In this document: positions 1 through 6,503 of the stretch, piece after piece
How positions within the stretch are numbered: the first letter of the stretch is position 1
How the letters are laid out: the number at the start of each line of letters is the position of its first letter
From: JAQIBY01 sp964527535
Lineage (GTDB): Bacteria; Bacteroidota; Bacteroidia; Bacteroidales; ML635J-15
Direction of reading: 5' to 3'
NCBI GenBank assembly: GCA_964527535.1
Contig: CAZGPW010000134.1
Location: 1-15,068 of the forward strand
DNA: 15,068 bases
Position numbers and translations under genes: made by a program
Notes under the pieces: model-generated
What the model saw: only the letters and a program-made list of their open reading frames with translations
Database searches by the model: none
Told to the model about the DNA's origin: nothing

Positions 1-1
1 A

Positions 2-1171
2 GGATATTTAACGAATTTCGATGAAGTCGACCCCACATGGGATGGCGATGCCAATACAACGAGTGATGTTGGAAGAACAGGTAATGTGGGGATTGGAACG
101 ACAAACCCGGGATACGAGCTTGATGTACTTGGTAGTGACCTCGCAGTAGCAAGATTCAGGCGGACAACAACCGGAGGTACTTCAGGAGGAATTCAGTTTG
201 GTAATTCAGATCAGGTATATGAAGTATTTGGAAATACCACACGGGCAGCGTTGCGTGCTAATGGTAGTTATATTATGTATTGGGGAGCTAATGGCAATGT
301 CGGCATCGGTACAACCTCTCCTGAAGATAAATTACATGTAAGTGGTGGACATGTTACTGTTGATGATGGAAACAGGTATGCTTTTATTCATCAAAACTCA
401 CACTGGGCCATGGGACGTAATATACATAATGATGCCCCCGGTTCAGGTGGCGATGATATTATGTTGCAGGGATATGGCTCTTCAGGTAATTCATTCCAGG
501 TCATCAGCCAGCATGGTACATCTGATAGTTTTTCCTATAATACCAGATTCCAGGTAAATTTTGATAACGGGAATGTGGGTATTGGAACAACCTCCCCCAA
601 CTCCAAGTTACATATTGAAACAACCGACACCTACGACGGCTTGAGGTTAGACCGGGGCTCTAGTTATAGAGATTGGGAAATAAATACAGCTACGACGGAG
701 AATCTATGGTTCATGTTCGATGGTAATCTTACGGCTTGGATAACTCATAATGATGGTGCTTGGAATACTTCTGACCGAAGGCTGAAGAATAATATAGAAC
801 CCATTGATAATGTTCTTGAAAAGATAGTTCATCTTGAACCTGTTACTTTTTATTATAACCGAGATAAAGAACGAAACCGAAAATCCATTGGGCTGATAGC
901 CCAGGAAGTAAAAGAACATTTCCCACTTGCTGCACAGATTGAAGAGGAGTTTGGCTACTATGGTATTAATTATGACTATATTTCTGTGCTTACCTTAGAG
1001 GGGCTTATAGAGCTCAACGACAAACACGAGAAGACAAGTGGGAAATTGAAAAAACTTATCGAACAGCAACAACAAATTAAACAGTTACGCCAGAAAAATT
1101 CTGCTTTAGAGAAACGCATTAATGAGCTTGAAGAAATAGTTGGAAAGATTATCGAATCAAACAAGGAATAA
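2..1171 (+). CDS. Surface/fibre-like protein with C-terminal S74 self-cleaving chaperone domain, 5'-partial
   Basis: The frame is open from base 2, so the protein begins before the window; the GTG at 86 lies inside a repeat and is not a credible start. Three GNVGIGTT-type repeats start at nt 80, 293 and 569 (spacing 71 and 92 codons), the collagen/fibre-like motif common in Bacteroidota tail-fibre-domain proteins. A peptidase S74 (endosialidase-type intramolecular chaperone) domain starts near nt 770 with SDRRLK. The Ser codon at 770 and the Lys codon at 785 are five residues apart, matching the Ser/Lys autocleavage dyad of the family. GLIAQEV and the GINYDYISVLTLEGL block follow. The last ~50 residues are charged and Gln/Leu-rich, a likely coiled coil. 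By family knowledge the domain drives trimerisation of a beta-rich stalk and then cuts itself off. The protein is probably exported and trimeric; its role (adhesin or appendage) is inferred. No phage gene lies nearby. Confidence 0.85.
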   Translation, partial: GYLTNFDEVDPTWDGDANTTSDVGRTGNVGIGTTNPGYELDVLGSDLAVARFRRTTTGGTSGGIQFGNSDQVYEVFGNTTRAALRANGSYIMYWGANGNVGIGTTSPEDKLHVSGGHVTVDDGNRYAFIHQNSHWAMGRNIHNDAPGSGGDDIMLQGYGSSGNSFQVISQHGTSDSFSYNTRFQVNFDNGNVGIGTTSPNSKLHIETTDTYDGLRLDRGSSYRDWEINTATTENLWFMFDGNLTAWITHNDGAWNTSDRRLKNNIEPIDNVLEKIVHLEPVTFYYNRDKERNRKSIGLIAQEVKEHFPLAAQIEEEFGYYGINYDYISVLTLEGLIELNDKHEKTSGKLKKLIEQQQQIKQLRQKNSALEKRINELEEIVGKIIESNKE

Positions 1172-1185
1172 ATTTCTTTACAATA

Positions 1186-1218
1186 AGTGTCATGTTATAT
1201 TTGGCTTGATATGACACT
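1186..1218. repeat. 8-bp inverted repeat downstream of the S74 gene
   Basis: AGTGTCAT (1186-1193) and ATGACACT (1211-1218) are perfect inverted arms with a 17-nt loop, starting 15 bp after the stop codon. There is no T-tract after the right arm, so this is not a canonical intrinsic terminator. It could still stabilise or end the upstream mRNA. Confidence 0.4.
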
Positions 1219-1246
1219 AGATAGACCCTATGTTTGTAATGTGAAA

Positions 1247-1284
1247 GTTCCGGAAGCAATTATTAAATTAGCCTCCTCCGGAAC
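1247..1284. repeat. 8-bp inverted repeat in the 1172-1426 intergenic gap
   Basis: GTTCCGGA (1247-1254) is mirrored perfectly by TCCGGAAC (1277-1284), with a 22-nt AT-rich loop. An A-rich run follows on the + strand. Read on the - strand the hairpin is followed only by a short TTT. It may be a weak terminator or an operator. I see nothing else in this gap except the promoter before 1427. Confidence 0.35.
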
Positions 1285-1403
1285 CCAAAAAAATGGATTT
1301 AAAGAAACGGATAAAAAACAACATATAAACAACAATGAAGACCCCAACAACTAATTATTGTTGAGTAAATTAAAATTTATTTTTAAAGGAATTAAAATTT
1401 TTG

Positions 1404-1411
1404 TATCTTTG
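1404..1411 (+). promoter_or_regulatory. Bacteroidota -7 box (TATCTTTG)
   Basis: TATCTTTG matches the Bacteroidota sigma-factor -7 consensus TAnnTTTG exactly. Transcription would start near 1418, leaving about 9 nt of leader before the ATG at 1427. No clear -33 TTTG was found at the usual spacing. Confidence 0.6.
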
Positions 1412-1426
1412 AAAACAAATAGTAAC

Positions 1427-2854
1427 ATGAAAAAACCGCTCGCCTCCATATTGATAATGATTTTGCCGCTGCTTATGTTTTCCCAGGGCCTGAAAATCCA
1501 CAGTGGTGCTACCCTCAAAGGTGGCAGCAGTGCCACAAACATTGTCATGGGCTCAGGTAGCTGGACAAACAACGGTACCTTTACGCATCAAAATTCCACC
1601 GTACATTTCACAGGAAGCGCCGATCAAAAAATTGATGGCAGCTCAGCCTCCGGGTTTTATGACCTGAACATCAATAAAACAGGTGGTGATCTGTCTCTTG
1701 GAGCAAACATCAGCGTTGATAATCAACTCCAAATGAACAGCGGGGACCTTGACCTCCAAAACAGCGTTGCTGACCTGGGCACAACCGGAACAATCGTAAA
1801 CGAAACAGAAACCAACAGAATTAAAGTAGACAACACCAGTACCAATACAGGAACCATTCAGGCAACACGTACCATCAATAGCGAAACAGATTACGATCCT
1901 GCTAATCTCGGTGTTCTCATTACCACACCAGATAACCTTGGCAGCACAACCGTCGTGCGTGGTCACCAGGTGCAGCAGGGAACAGGTTCTTATTCATCAA
2001 ACTACAGCGTAGCAAGGTACGTGCAGGTCCCGGGCATTGGCAAACTGGAATCCGGTGTCAATGTGGAAATGCAGTATTGGGTTGCGGAATTGAATGGACA
2101 CACTGAATCAGAACTCGAAGAATACCAGTGGGTTACTGAAAGCCCCGGAGAATCGTGGGAACAAAGTTGGTGGACTCCACTTAATGGCTCTGTCAATACA
2201 ACCAGCAATCTCGTGACACCTGACGATTATCCATATTCTGATCATTTTGATCATGGTTCATATAATTTTAGTGAAACATTTACCCTTGGCAGTGAAAAAA
2301 CACCTTTGCCTGTTGAATTGATTGCTTTCAACGGAAAATGTCATGATGATTTCGTGTCATTAACATGGACCACAGCTTCCGAAATTAACAATGAAATGTT
2401 CATTGTGCAGCGTTCTGTGGATGGCAACATTTTTGAAAACATAGGAACCGTGCAGGGTTCAGGCAACAGCAATCAACTTGAGATGTATGAGTTTTACGAC
2501 GAAAATCCCATGCAAAATGCGTATTACCGTTTGAAACAAGTTGATTTTAATGGCGATTACGAATATTCTGATATCGTTAATGTTAAATGTACCGATACTT
2601 CAGAACCGCAATTTGCTGTGTATCCCAATCCATTCAGGGAAGAGCTGCATGTCATTGTGAGCAACCTGCCTGATCCACGTTTTACGCTTGAAATTTATTC
2701 TATGGACAGCAGGCTTGTGAAAAATTATCAGTTTGAAGCCCCAACCGATAATTACCAAAGAACCCTTTACCTCGACGATTTGGTGCCGGCTATGTACATC
2801 ATCCGTATCATTTCTGCTGATTTTGTGAAAACCTACAAAATTGACAAGCAGTAA
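1427..2854 (+). CDS. T9SS-exported protein with C-terminal (type A-like) sorting domain
   Basis: 475 aa from ATG 1427. The frame stays open upstream to a TTG at 1358, but the ATG gives a proper signal peptide (MKKPLASILIMILPLLMFSQ) and sits just after a -7 box. Residues ~20-130 are Gly/Asn/Thr-rich with GSWTNNGTFTHQNSTVHFTG and FYDLNINKTGGDLSLG-like strands, as in beta-helical surface proteins of Bacteroidota. From ~294 comes LPVELIAFNGK then TWTTASEINNEMFIVQRS, a linker/beta-sandwich block that commonly precedes sorting domains. The last ~80 residues (FAVYPNPF... AMYIIRI... VKTYKIDKQ) form the T9SS C-terminal domain, which directs outer-membrane passage and surface attachment or release. No catalytic motif is visible, so the function is unknown. 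The final codons are duplicated at 3165-3195. Confidence 0.88.
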   Translation: MKKPLASILIMILPLLMFSQGLKIHSGATLKGGSSATNIVMGSGSWTNNGTFTHQNSTVHFTGSADQKIDGSSASGFYDLNINKTGGDLSLGANISVDNQLQMNSGDLDLQNSVADLGTTGTIVNETETNRIKVDNTSTNTGTIQATRTINSETDYDPANLGVLITTPDNLGSTTVVRGHQVQQGTGSYSSNYSVARYVQVPGIGKLESGVNVEMQYWVAELNGHTESELEEYQWVTESPGESWEQSWWTPLNGSVNTTSNLVTPDDYPYSDHFDHGSYNFSETFTLGSEKTPLPVELIAFNGKCHDDFVSLTWTTASEINNEMFIVQRSVDGNIFENIGTVQGSGNSNQLEMYEFYDENPMQNAYYRLKQVDFNGDYEYSDIVNVKCTDTSEPQFAVYPNPFREELHVIVSNLPDPRFTLEIYSMDSRLVKNYQFEAPTDNYQRTLYLDDLVPAMYIIRIISADFVKTYKIDKQ

Positions 2855-2858
2855 AATC
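2828..2858 (+). repeat. 31-bp direct repeat, copy 1 (end of the T9SS gene)
   Basis: This segment covers the last codons (KTYKIDKQ, stop) plus four bases. It recurs at 3165-3195 with one mismatch in 31 (C at 2833, T at 3170). Confidence 0.85.
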
Positions 2859-3164
2859 CATAGCGATCTAGAGTGACTACTCAGCGTTAGATAAACATTG
2901 CAACGCTGATAAGGCAGATGATTATGATCCACCCCAGTACGCTTCCCTACGGGGTAAACACAGATAATTATAAACACTCTGATATTACTGAGGTTTCGCA
3001 GTTTATAAATAACCAAAATAAAGACAGAAGTCCGAAGTCCGAAGTAGAGTTTACATTATAAAATATCTTCTGACTTCCGACTTCGGACTTCTGACTTCCG
3101 ACTGATTATTTTCCATTATTCTATCATAAAAATCAGCGTAATCAGCGTTCTGTTTTTTTTTATC
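2859..3164. other. Degenerate non-coding segment between duplicated gene ends
   Basis: No believable ORF is present. The stretch contains an inverted pair TCAGCGTT/AACGCTGA (2881-2888, 2902-2909), the heptad hairpin at 3025-3093, and another ATCAGCGTAATCAGCGTT stretch (3132-3149), ending in a run of T. Such TCAGCGTT and GACTTCC fragments look like dispersed intergenic repeats rather than genes. The segment is bounded by the two copies of the 31-bp direct repeat. Confidence 0.55.
3025..3103. repeat. Heptad-repeat hairpin (GAAGTCC / GACTTCC units)
   Basis: The left side has three 7-bp units of the GAAGTC type (3026-3046). The right side has four and a half units of GACTTCN: 3072-3078, 3079-3085, 3086-3092, 3093-3099 and the partial 3100-3103. 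The arms 3025-3039 and 3079-3093 pair perfectly over 15 bp, and after one mismatch five more pairs form (3041-3045 with 3073-3077). The loop is about 27 nt. It resembles a dispersed palindromic repeat unit rather than a terminator. Confidence 0.7.
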
Positions 3165-3195
3165 AAAACTTACAAAATTGACAAGCAGTAAAATC
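3165..3195 (+). repeat. 31-bp direct repeat, copy 2 (orphan T9SS gene end)
   Basis: Thirty of 31 bases match 2828-2858. In the same relative frame it reads KTYKIDKQ and a stop, preceded by Ile instead of Val. It is therefore the orphaned last codons of a sorting-domain gene, with no open frame upstream. Confidence 0.85.
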
Positions 3196-3217
3196 TGCTT
3201 TTGGTTAAGCGAAAAAA

Positions 3218-3640
3218 TCACTTCCGGTTTACAACCACCGTTTTATAAAACCTGATCTTGTGCGCATTGTTGACTTTCGGTATCAGAAGGCATTTTTTTA
3301 CAGGAATGAGGATTTTGCAGAGGCCATGCTGCGTGATATTGGTTTCCACTTGATAGTTTCCGCCGGGCATCCGGTAAACATTCAGATCAACATCAGGAGC
3401 GGTGCAGCCGCCAACACCGTAATTTACACAAATAAGCGTATGCTTATTAAAATCAACGCCGGGTAAAGGGTAACTGGAGGTATGTTTACGGAATTCTGCT
3501 TTTGTATTGATGGCGCATTCTGTCACATTGTTTCGGATGCACGAAAAGTTGACATCTTCGTAATCAATTTTTGTTTTGCTTTGTTTTACAGGCGATCCAA
3601 CCAGTGAAATCAAGGCTATGAATAAAATTGCTTTCATCAT
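3218..3640 (-). CDS. Small exported six-cysteine protein, unknown function
   Basis: 140 aa if started at the ATG at 3640 (a second ATG follows at once at 3637). The frame continues upstream to a TTG at 3664, but the ATG places the hydrophobic signal peptide (MMKAILFIALISLVG) at the N-terminus. The mature part has six cysteines (C34, C42, C71, C79, C108, C117), an even number that could form three disulphides in the periplasm or outside the cell. The centre (DFNKHTLICVNYGVGGC, then DVDLNVYR) looks like a compact beta-rich fold. I recognise no named family, though similar small exported hypotheticals occur in Bacteroidota. It is transcribed divergently from the aminotransferase. No perfect -7 box is seen upstream. 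Confidence 0.7.
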   Translation of the reverse strand: MMKAILFIALISLVGSPVKQSKTKIDYEDVNFSCIRNNVTECAINTKAEFRKHTSSYPLPGVDFNKHTLICVNYGVGGCTAPDVDLNVYRMPGGNYQVETNITQHGLCKILIPVKKCLLIPKVNNAHKIRFYKTVVVNRK

Positions 3641-3767
3641 TGTTGAAATTGATACTACAGGCAAATAAACAACAAAAGCAATGCCAAATAAAATCAGGAT
3701 TTATCGGGTGAGTACATAACGATTCCTTTTTTGTAAGTCAATTTAAACATTGTTCATTTAGATTCAT

Positions 3768-3775
3768 TACATTTG
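3768..3775 (+). promoter_or_regulatory. Bacteroidota -7 box (TACATTTG)
   Basis: TACATTTG fits TAnnTTTG exactly. The predicted start is near 3782, giving about 32 nt of leader before the aminotransferase ATG at 3814. A TTG at 3750-3752 lies somewhat closer than the usual -33 spacing. Confidence 0.6.
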
Positions 3776-3813
3776 CGAAGTAAGCATATGTTCAATTAAA
3801 TATTTTAGTCATT

Positions 3814-4986
3814 ATGATTTCACAACAACACATATCCGATCGGGCATTAAACATTCCAACATCGGCCATTCATGAAATGACCAGGTTATCACAATTACAG
3901 AAAGATGTCGCATTCCTGTCCTGGGCAAAACCCACCAGCGATACCCCTGAACACATAAAGGAAGCAGCATCTAAAGCCATCATGGAGGGAAAAACTGCAG
4001 GCTATTCTCCAACCTGGGGATTGATGCAGCTGCGGGAAGCTTTAGCAAAAAAATTGCGTAATGACAACAAGATTGATGCTACCCCTGATGAAGTAATGAT
4101 TACGGTGGGGGCCATTGAAGGTTTATCTGCTGCAGTATTGGCAACTGTAAATCCCGGGGATGAAGTCATCATTCCTATTCCCGGGTATTCCACGCATGTG
4201 CGACAAGTGGAAATTGCAGGAGGGAAGCCTGTGCTGGTAGAAACCGATGAAGAAAATGGGTTTAAACTTGATATCGAAAAAATACAAGCATCTGTGACGG
4301 AAAAAACGAAAGCCATAATTTTCAGTGATCCTAATAACCCTACCGGAGCTGTGTATGCAAAAGATGAATTACAGGCGCTGGCTGATATTGCTAAAACAAA
4401 CGACCTTATAATCATTGTGGATGAAGCTTACGAATATTTTACCTACGACGGCCATAAACATTACAGCATTGCTTCTTTTAAAGGCATGCATGACCGCGTG
4501 ATCAGCGTTTTTACGTTTACCAAGTCTTACGCCATGACAGGCTGGCGCGTTGGGTATCTGCATGCCCATGCTGATCTGATCAAACACATTGTCAAAATGC
4601 ATATTCCGCTCGCTATATGTGCTCCTGTTGTAGCTCAATATGCAGCCATTGGAGCTTTGGAAGGCCCTCAGGATTGTATCACAGAATACAGACAGCATTA
4701 CCTGACTGTCAGAAATTTAATGTGCGATCGGTTAGACAGCGTAAAACATATTTTTGATTATCAAAAACCGAAAGGTGCATACCTTATGTTTCCGCGTATC
4801 AAAGTGGAGGGGAAGGACGACTCCATGACATTTGCTGTCAACCTCCTGCAAAAAGCCGGCGTGTCCACTACCCCGGGGATTGCTTTCAAAGGCGAAGGCC
4901 ATGTGAGAATGTCATTTTGTGTTCCCGAAGATATGGTAAACAAAGCTTTCGACAGGATTGAAAATTATTTTGGCAAATCATCCTGA
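3814..4986 (+). CDS. PLP-dependent class I aminotransferase (aspartate aminotransferase-like)
   Basis: 390 aa, the usual length for fold-type I aminotransferases. Visible landmarks: YSPTWGLMQLREALA (64-78), the segment that packs near the cofactor; SDPNNPTGAVY (171-181), with N175 contacting PLP; VDEAYEYF (202-209), with D203 pairing with the pyridine nitrogen and Y206 near the cofactor; FTKSYAMTGWRVGY (235-248), with K237 as the Schiff-base lysine and R245 binding phosphate; and GHVRMSF, with R365 as the substrate alpha-carboxylate arginine. All catalytic residues are present, so it should be active in the cytoplasm, transferring an amino group between an amino acid and 2-oxoglutarate or a similar keto acid. 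The side-chain substrate cannot be read from the sequence; an aspartate-like substrate is a family-level guess. It has its own promoter box and ends 10 bp from the convergent peptidase gene. Confidence 0.93.
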   Translation: MISQQHISDRALNIPTSAIHEMTRLSQLQKDVAFLSWAKPTSDTPEHIKEAASKAIMEGKTAGYSPTWGLMQLREALAKKLRNDNKIDATPDEVMITVGAIEGLSAAVLATVNPGDEVIIPIPGYSTHVRQVEIAGGKPVLVETDEENGFKLDIEKIQASVTEKTKAIIFSDPNNPTGAVYAKDELQALADIAKTNDLIIIVDEAYEYFTYDGHKHYSIASFKGMHDRVISVFTFTKSYAMTGWRVGYLHAHADLIKHIVKMHIPLAICAPVVAQYAAIGALEGPQDCITEYRQHYLTVRNLMCDRLDSVKHIFDYQKPKGAYLMFPRIKVEGKDDSMTFAVNLLQKAGVSTTPGIAFKGEGHVRMSFCVPEDMVNKAFDRIENYFGKSS

Positions 4987-4996
4987 TAACAAATAA

Positions 4997-6250
4997 TCAA
5001 TCCAGATATTGTGTGACCATATCAAACAGAAACACAAATTTTCCCGTTTCCACATGCTCCATGTTGTCGGCGGGCGTGTGATAATACGGGTTTTCTTTGC
5101 TGCTGAGGCTGAAAAACATGGCCGGCAACCCTTTCTCAGCAAAAGGAAAATGGTCTGAATGCGGAGAAAGGGTGTCTTTCTTAATGCCCGAAAAAAGGGC
5201 TTCATCCCCGGCAATTTTGCTCAATGCATAAAAATCGGGATGAGCGGCCTCACTGTGTTGTACGTACAAGGAATCCCAGCCACCAGCTACCATGTCAAAG
5301 TTTAATACTAAAGCTATGTCTTCAAGCGGAAACACTGGATTAGCCACGTAGTGTTTTGAACCCCGCAATCCGCATTCTTCCCCGGATACGCATATAAAGG
5401 CCATGGATTTTTCTGGCGGATTTGCTTTGTAATGCCTGGCCAGGTTCAGGAGCATGGCTACACCACTGGCGTTGTCATTGGCGCCCGGGAAAAAAACATC
5501 CCTGCCAAACATACCAAGGTGATCATAATGAGCCGTAAACACTACCCATTCATCCGGGTATTTTGTGCCTTCGAGGTAACCAAGCACATTCTGGGTTTGA
5601 TATTCTTCAATCATGTGATTGTCTATATCAAGGCTGATGCGTTTCGGGTTTTCCGGTAAATTGTTGTAGGAAAGCCATATAATGCACTGTGGCACAACCA
5701 TCCGTGAATATGCTTTATAAAATTTCAGAGGCTCTTCCCAGAGCAGAATACAGGCATTTGATTTGGTTCTAAACAGTTTTTTGTAAAATTCTTTGTGTTT
5801 TCTGGCAAAACTTATATCGCAGGCAGGAATTTGCTGTGATGACAGTTGATCCAGTTTTTCTATGGCTTTTTCTTCATTGAAATGTGTGGTGTCCACAATA
5901 TACATCTCATATTCACCTTCAATACCGGATGAATAGCTTCTGAGGACATAATCGGTACCGGGTTGCATGGTTTTTCCGTCAATGATAAGTTCATTGTCTC
6001 CCTGGAATGTATTCACCGGCAAGGAATAATGCTGAAACCAGGTGTGATCCCACTGCTTCAGCCCATGTTTTTCATATTCCGTCCCGATGTAACGGGCTGC
6101 CTTCAGATCCCCCTGTTCATAATATCCCCGGCCGTGATAGGCAGTGTCAGAAAGTTCTGCCATGACTTCCATAGCGTATTCGTCCACCTGAGCTGCTGAA
6201 ATACAGGGCAAAAACAGGATAAAGACGATAATGTTACTGAATTTTTTCAT
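4997..6250 (-). CDS. Secreted M28-family zinc peptidase
   Basis: 417 aa from ATG 6250. The frame extends to a GTG at 6295, but the ATG starts a clean signal peptide (MKKFSNIIVFILFLPCISAAQ). A ~200-residue N-terminal region precedes the M28 catalytic domain (~220-417). All expected metal and catalytic residues are present: HYDHLG (H241, D243), GANDNASG (D259), SGEECG (E291 general base, E292), NFDM (D319) and PYYHTPAD (H391). This is the two-zinc aminopeptidase/carboxypeptidase arrangement, so the enzyme should cut amino-acid residues from peptides in the periplasm or outside the cell. No lipobox or T9SS domain is seen, so a periplasmic location is most likely. It converges with the aminotransferase with only 10 bp between stops and no hairpin, so the transcripts probably overlap. 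Confidence 0.92.
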   Translation of the reverse strand: MKKFSNIIVFILFLPCISAAQVDEYAMEVMAELSDTAYHGRGYYEQGDLKAARYIGTEYEKHGLKQWDHTWFQHYSLPVNTFQGDNELIIDGKTMQPGTDYVLRSYSSGIEGEYEMYIVDTTHFNEEKAIEKLDQLSSQQIPACDISFARKHKEFYKKLFRTKSNACILLWEEPLKFYKAYSRMVVPQCIIWLSYNNLPENPKRISLDIDNHMIEEYQTQNVLGYLEGTKYPDEWVVFTAHYDHLGMFGRDVFFPGANDNASGVAMLLNLARHYKANPPEKSMAFICVSGEECGLRGSKHYVANPVFPLEDIALVLNFDMVAGGWDSLYVQHSEAAHPDFYALSKIAGDEALFSGIKKDTLSPHSDHFPFAEKGLPAMFFSLSSKENPYYHTPADNMEHVETGKFVFLFDMVTQYLD

Positions 6251-6447
6251 GTTTTTATGTGTTGGTTCATATCTGTTTGTGTGACGGTTGAACACAAAAT
6301 ATAATCATAATGGAGACTTAAAAAGCGTTACCAATGTGTTAAAAACTTTGGCTCTACTGCCAATTATCCGCCAAAGAGCTGGACAGGTTCTGTGGCGTTT
6401 TTTAAATAAGTAGTACATTATAATATACGGACACTAATTTGTTTCAC

Positions 6448-6478
6448 CAGACAACAATTTGCCTTTAAATATTGTCTG
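6448..6478 (+). repeat. Imperfect hairpin upstream of the 639-aa T9SS gene
   Basis: CAGACAA (6448-6454) pairs with TTGTCTG (6472-6478), and after a small internal mismatch ATTT/AAAT pairs further. It lies 25 bp before the ATG at 6504 and could be a 5'-UTR stem or an operator. No exact TAnnTTTG was found here; the nearest approach is TAATTTG at 6435-6441, one base short. The rest of 6251-6503, between the divergent genes, shows nothing else. Confidence 0.3.
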
Positions 6479-6503
6479 AATTACATGAAAACACACTTGC
6501 CCT

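Noticed and set aside
2..1171. Calling the S74 protein evidence of a prophage
   Set aside because: The GNVGIGTT repeat/S74 combination is common in Bacteroidota chromosomal surface proteins, and no phage structural, lysis or integrase gene is present.
1358..1426. Upstream extension of the T9SS gene to a TTG start
   Set aside because: The extension would bury the signal peptide 23 residues in and lie across the -7 promoter box; the ATG at 1427 is better.
4987..4996. Shared bidirectional terminator between aminotransferase and peptidase
   Set aside because: Only 10 bp lie between the stops, with no inverted repeat or T-run.
6251..6295. N-terminal extension of the M28 peptidase to a GTG
   Set aside because: It would put 15 polar residues before the signal peptide that starts at the ATG at 6250.
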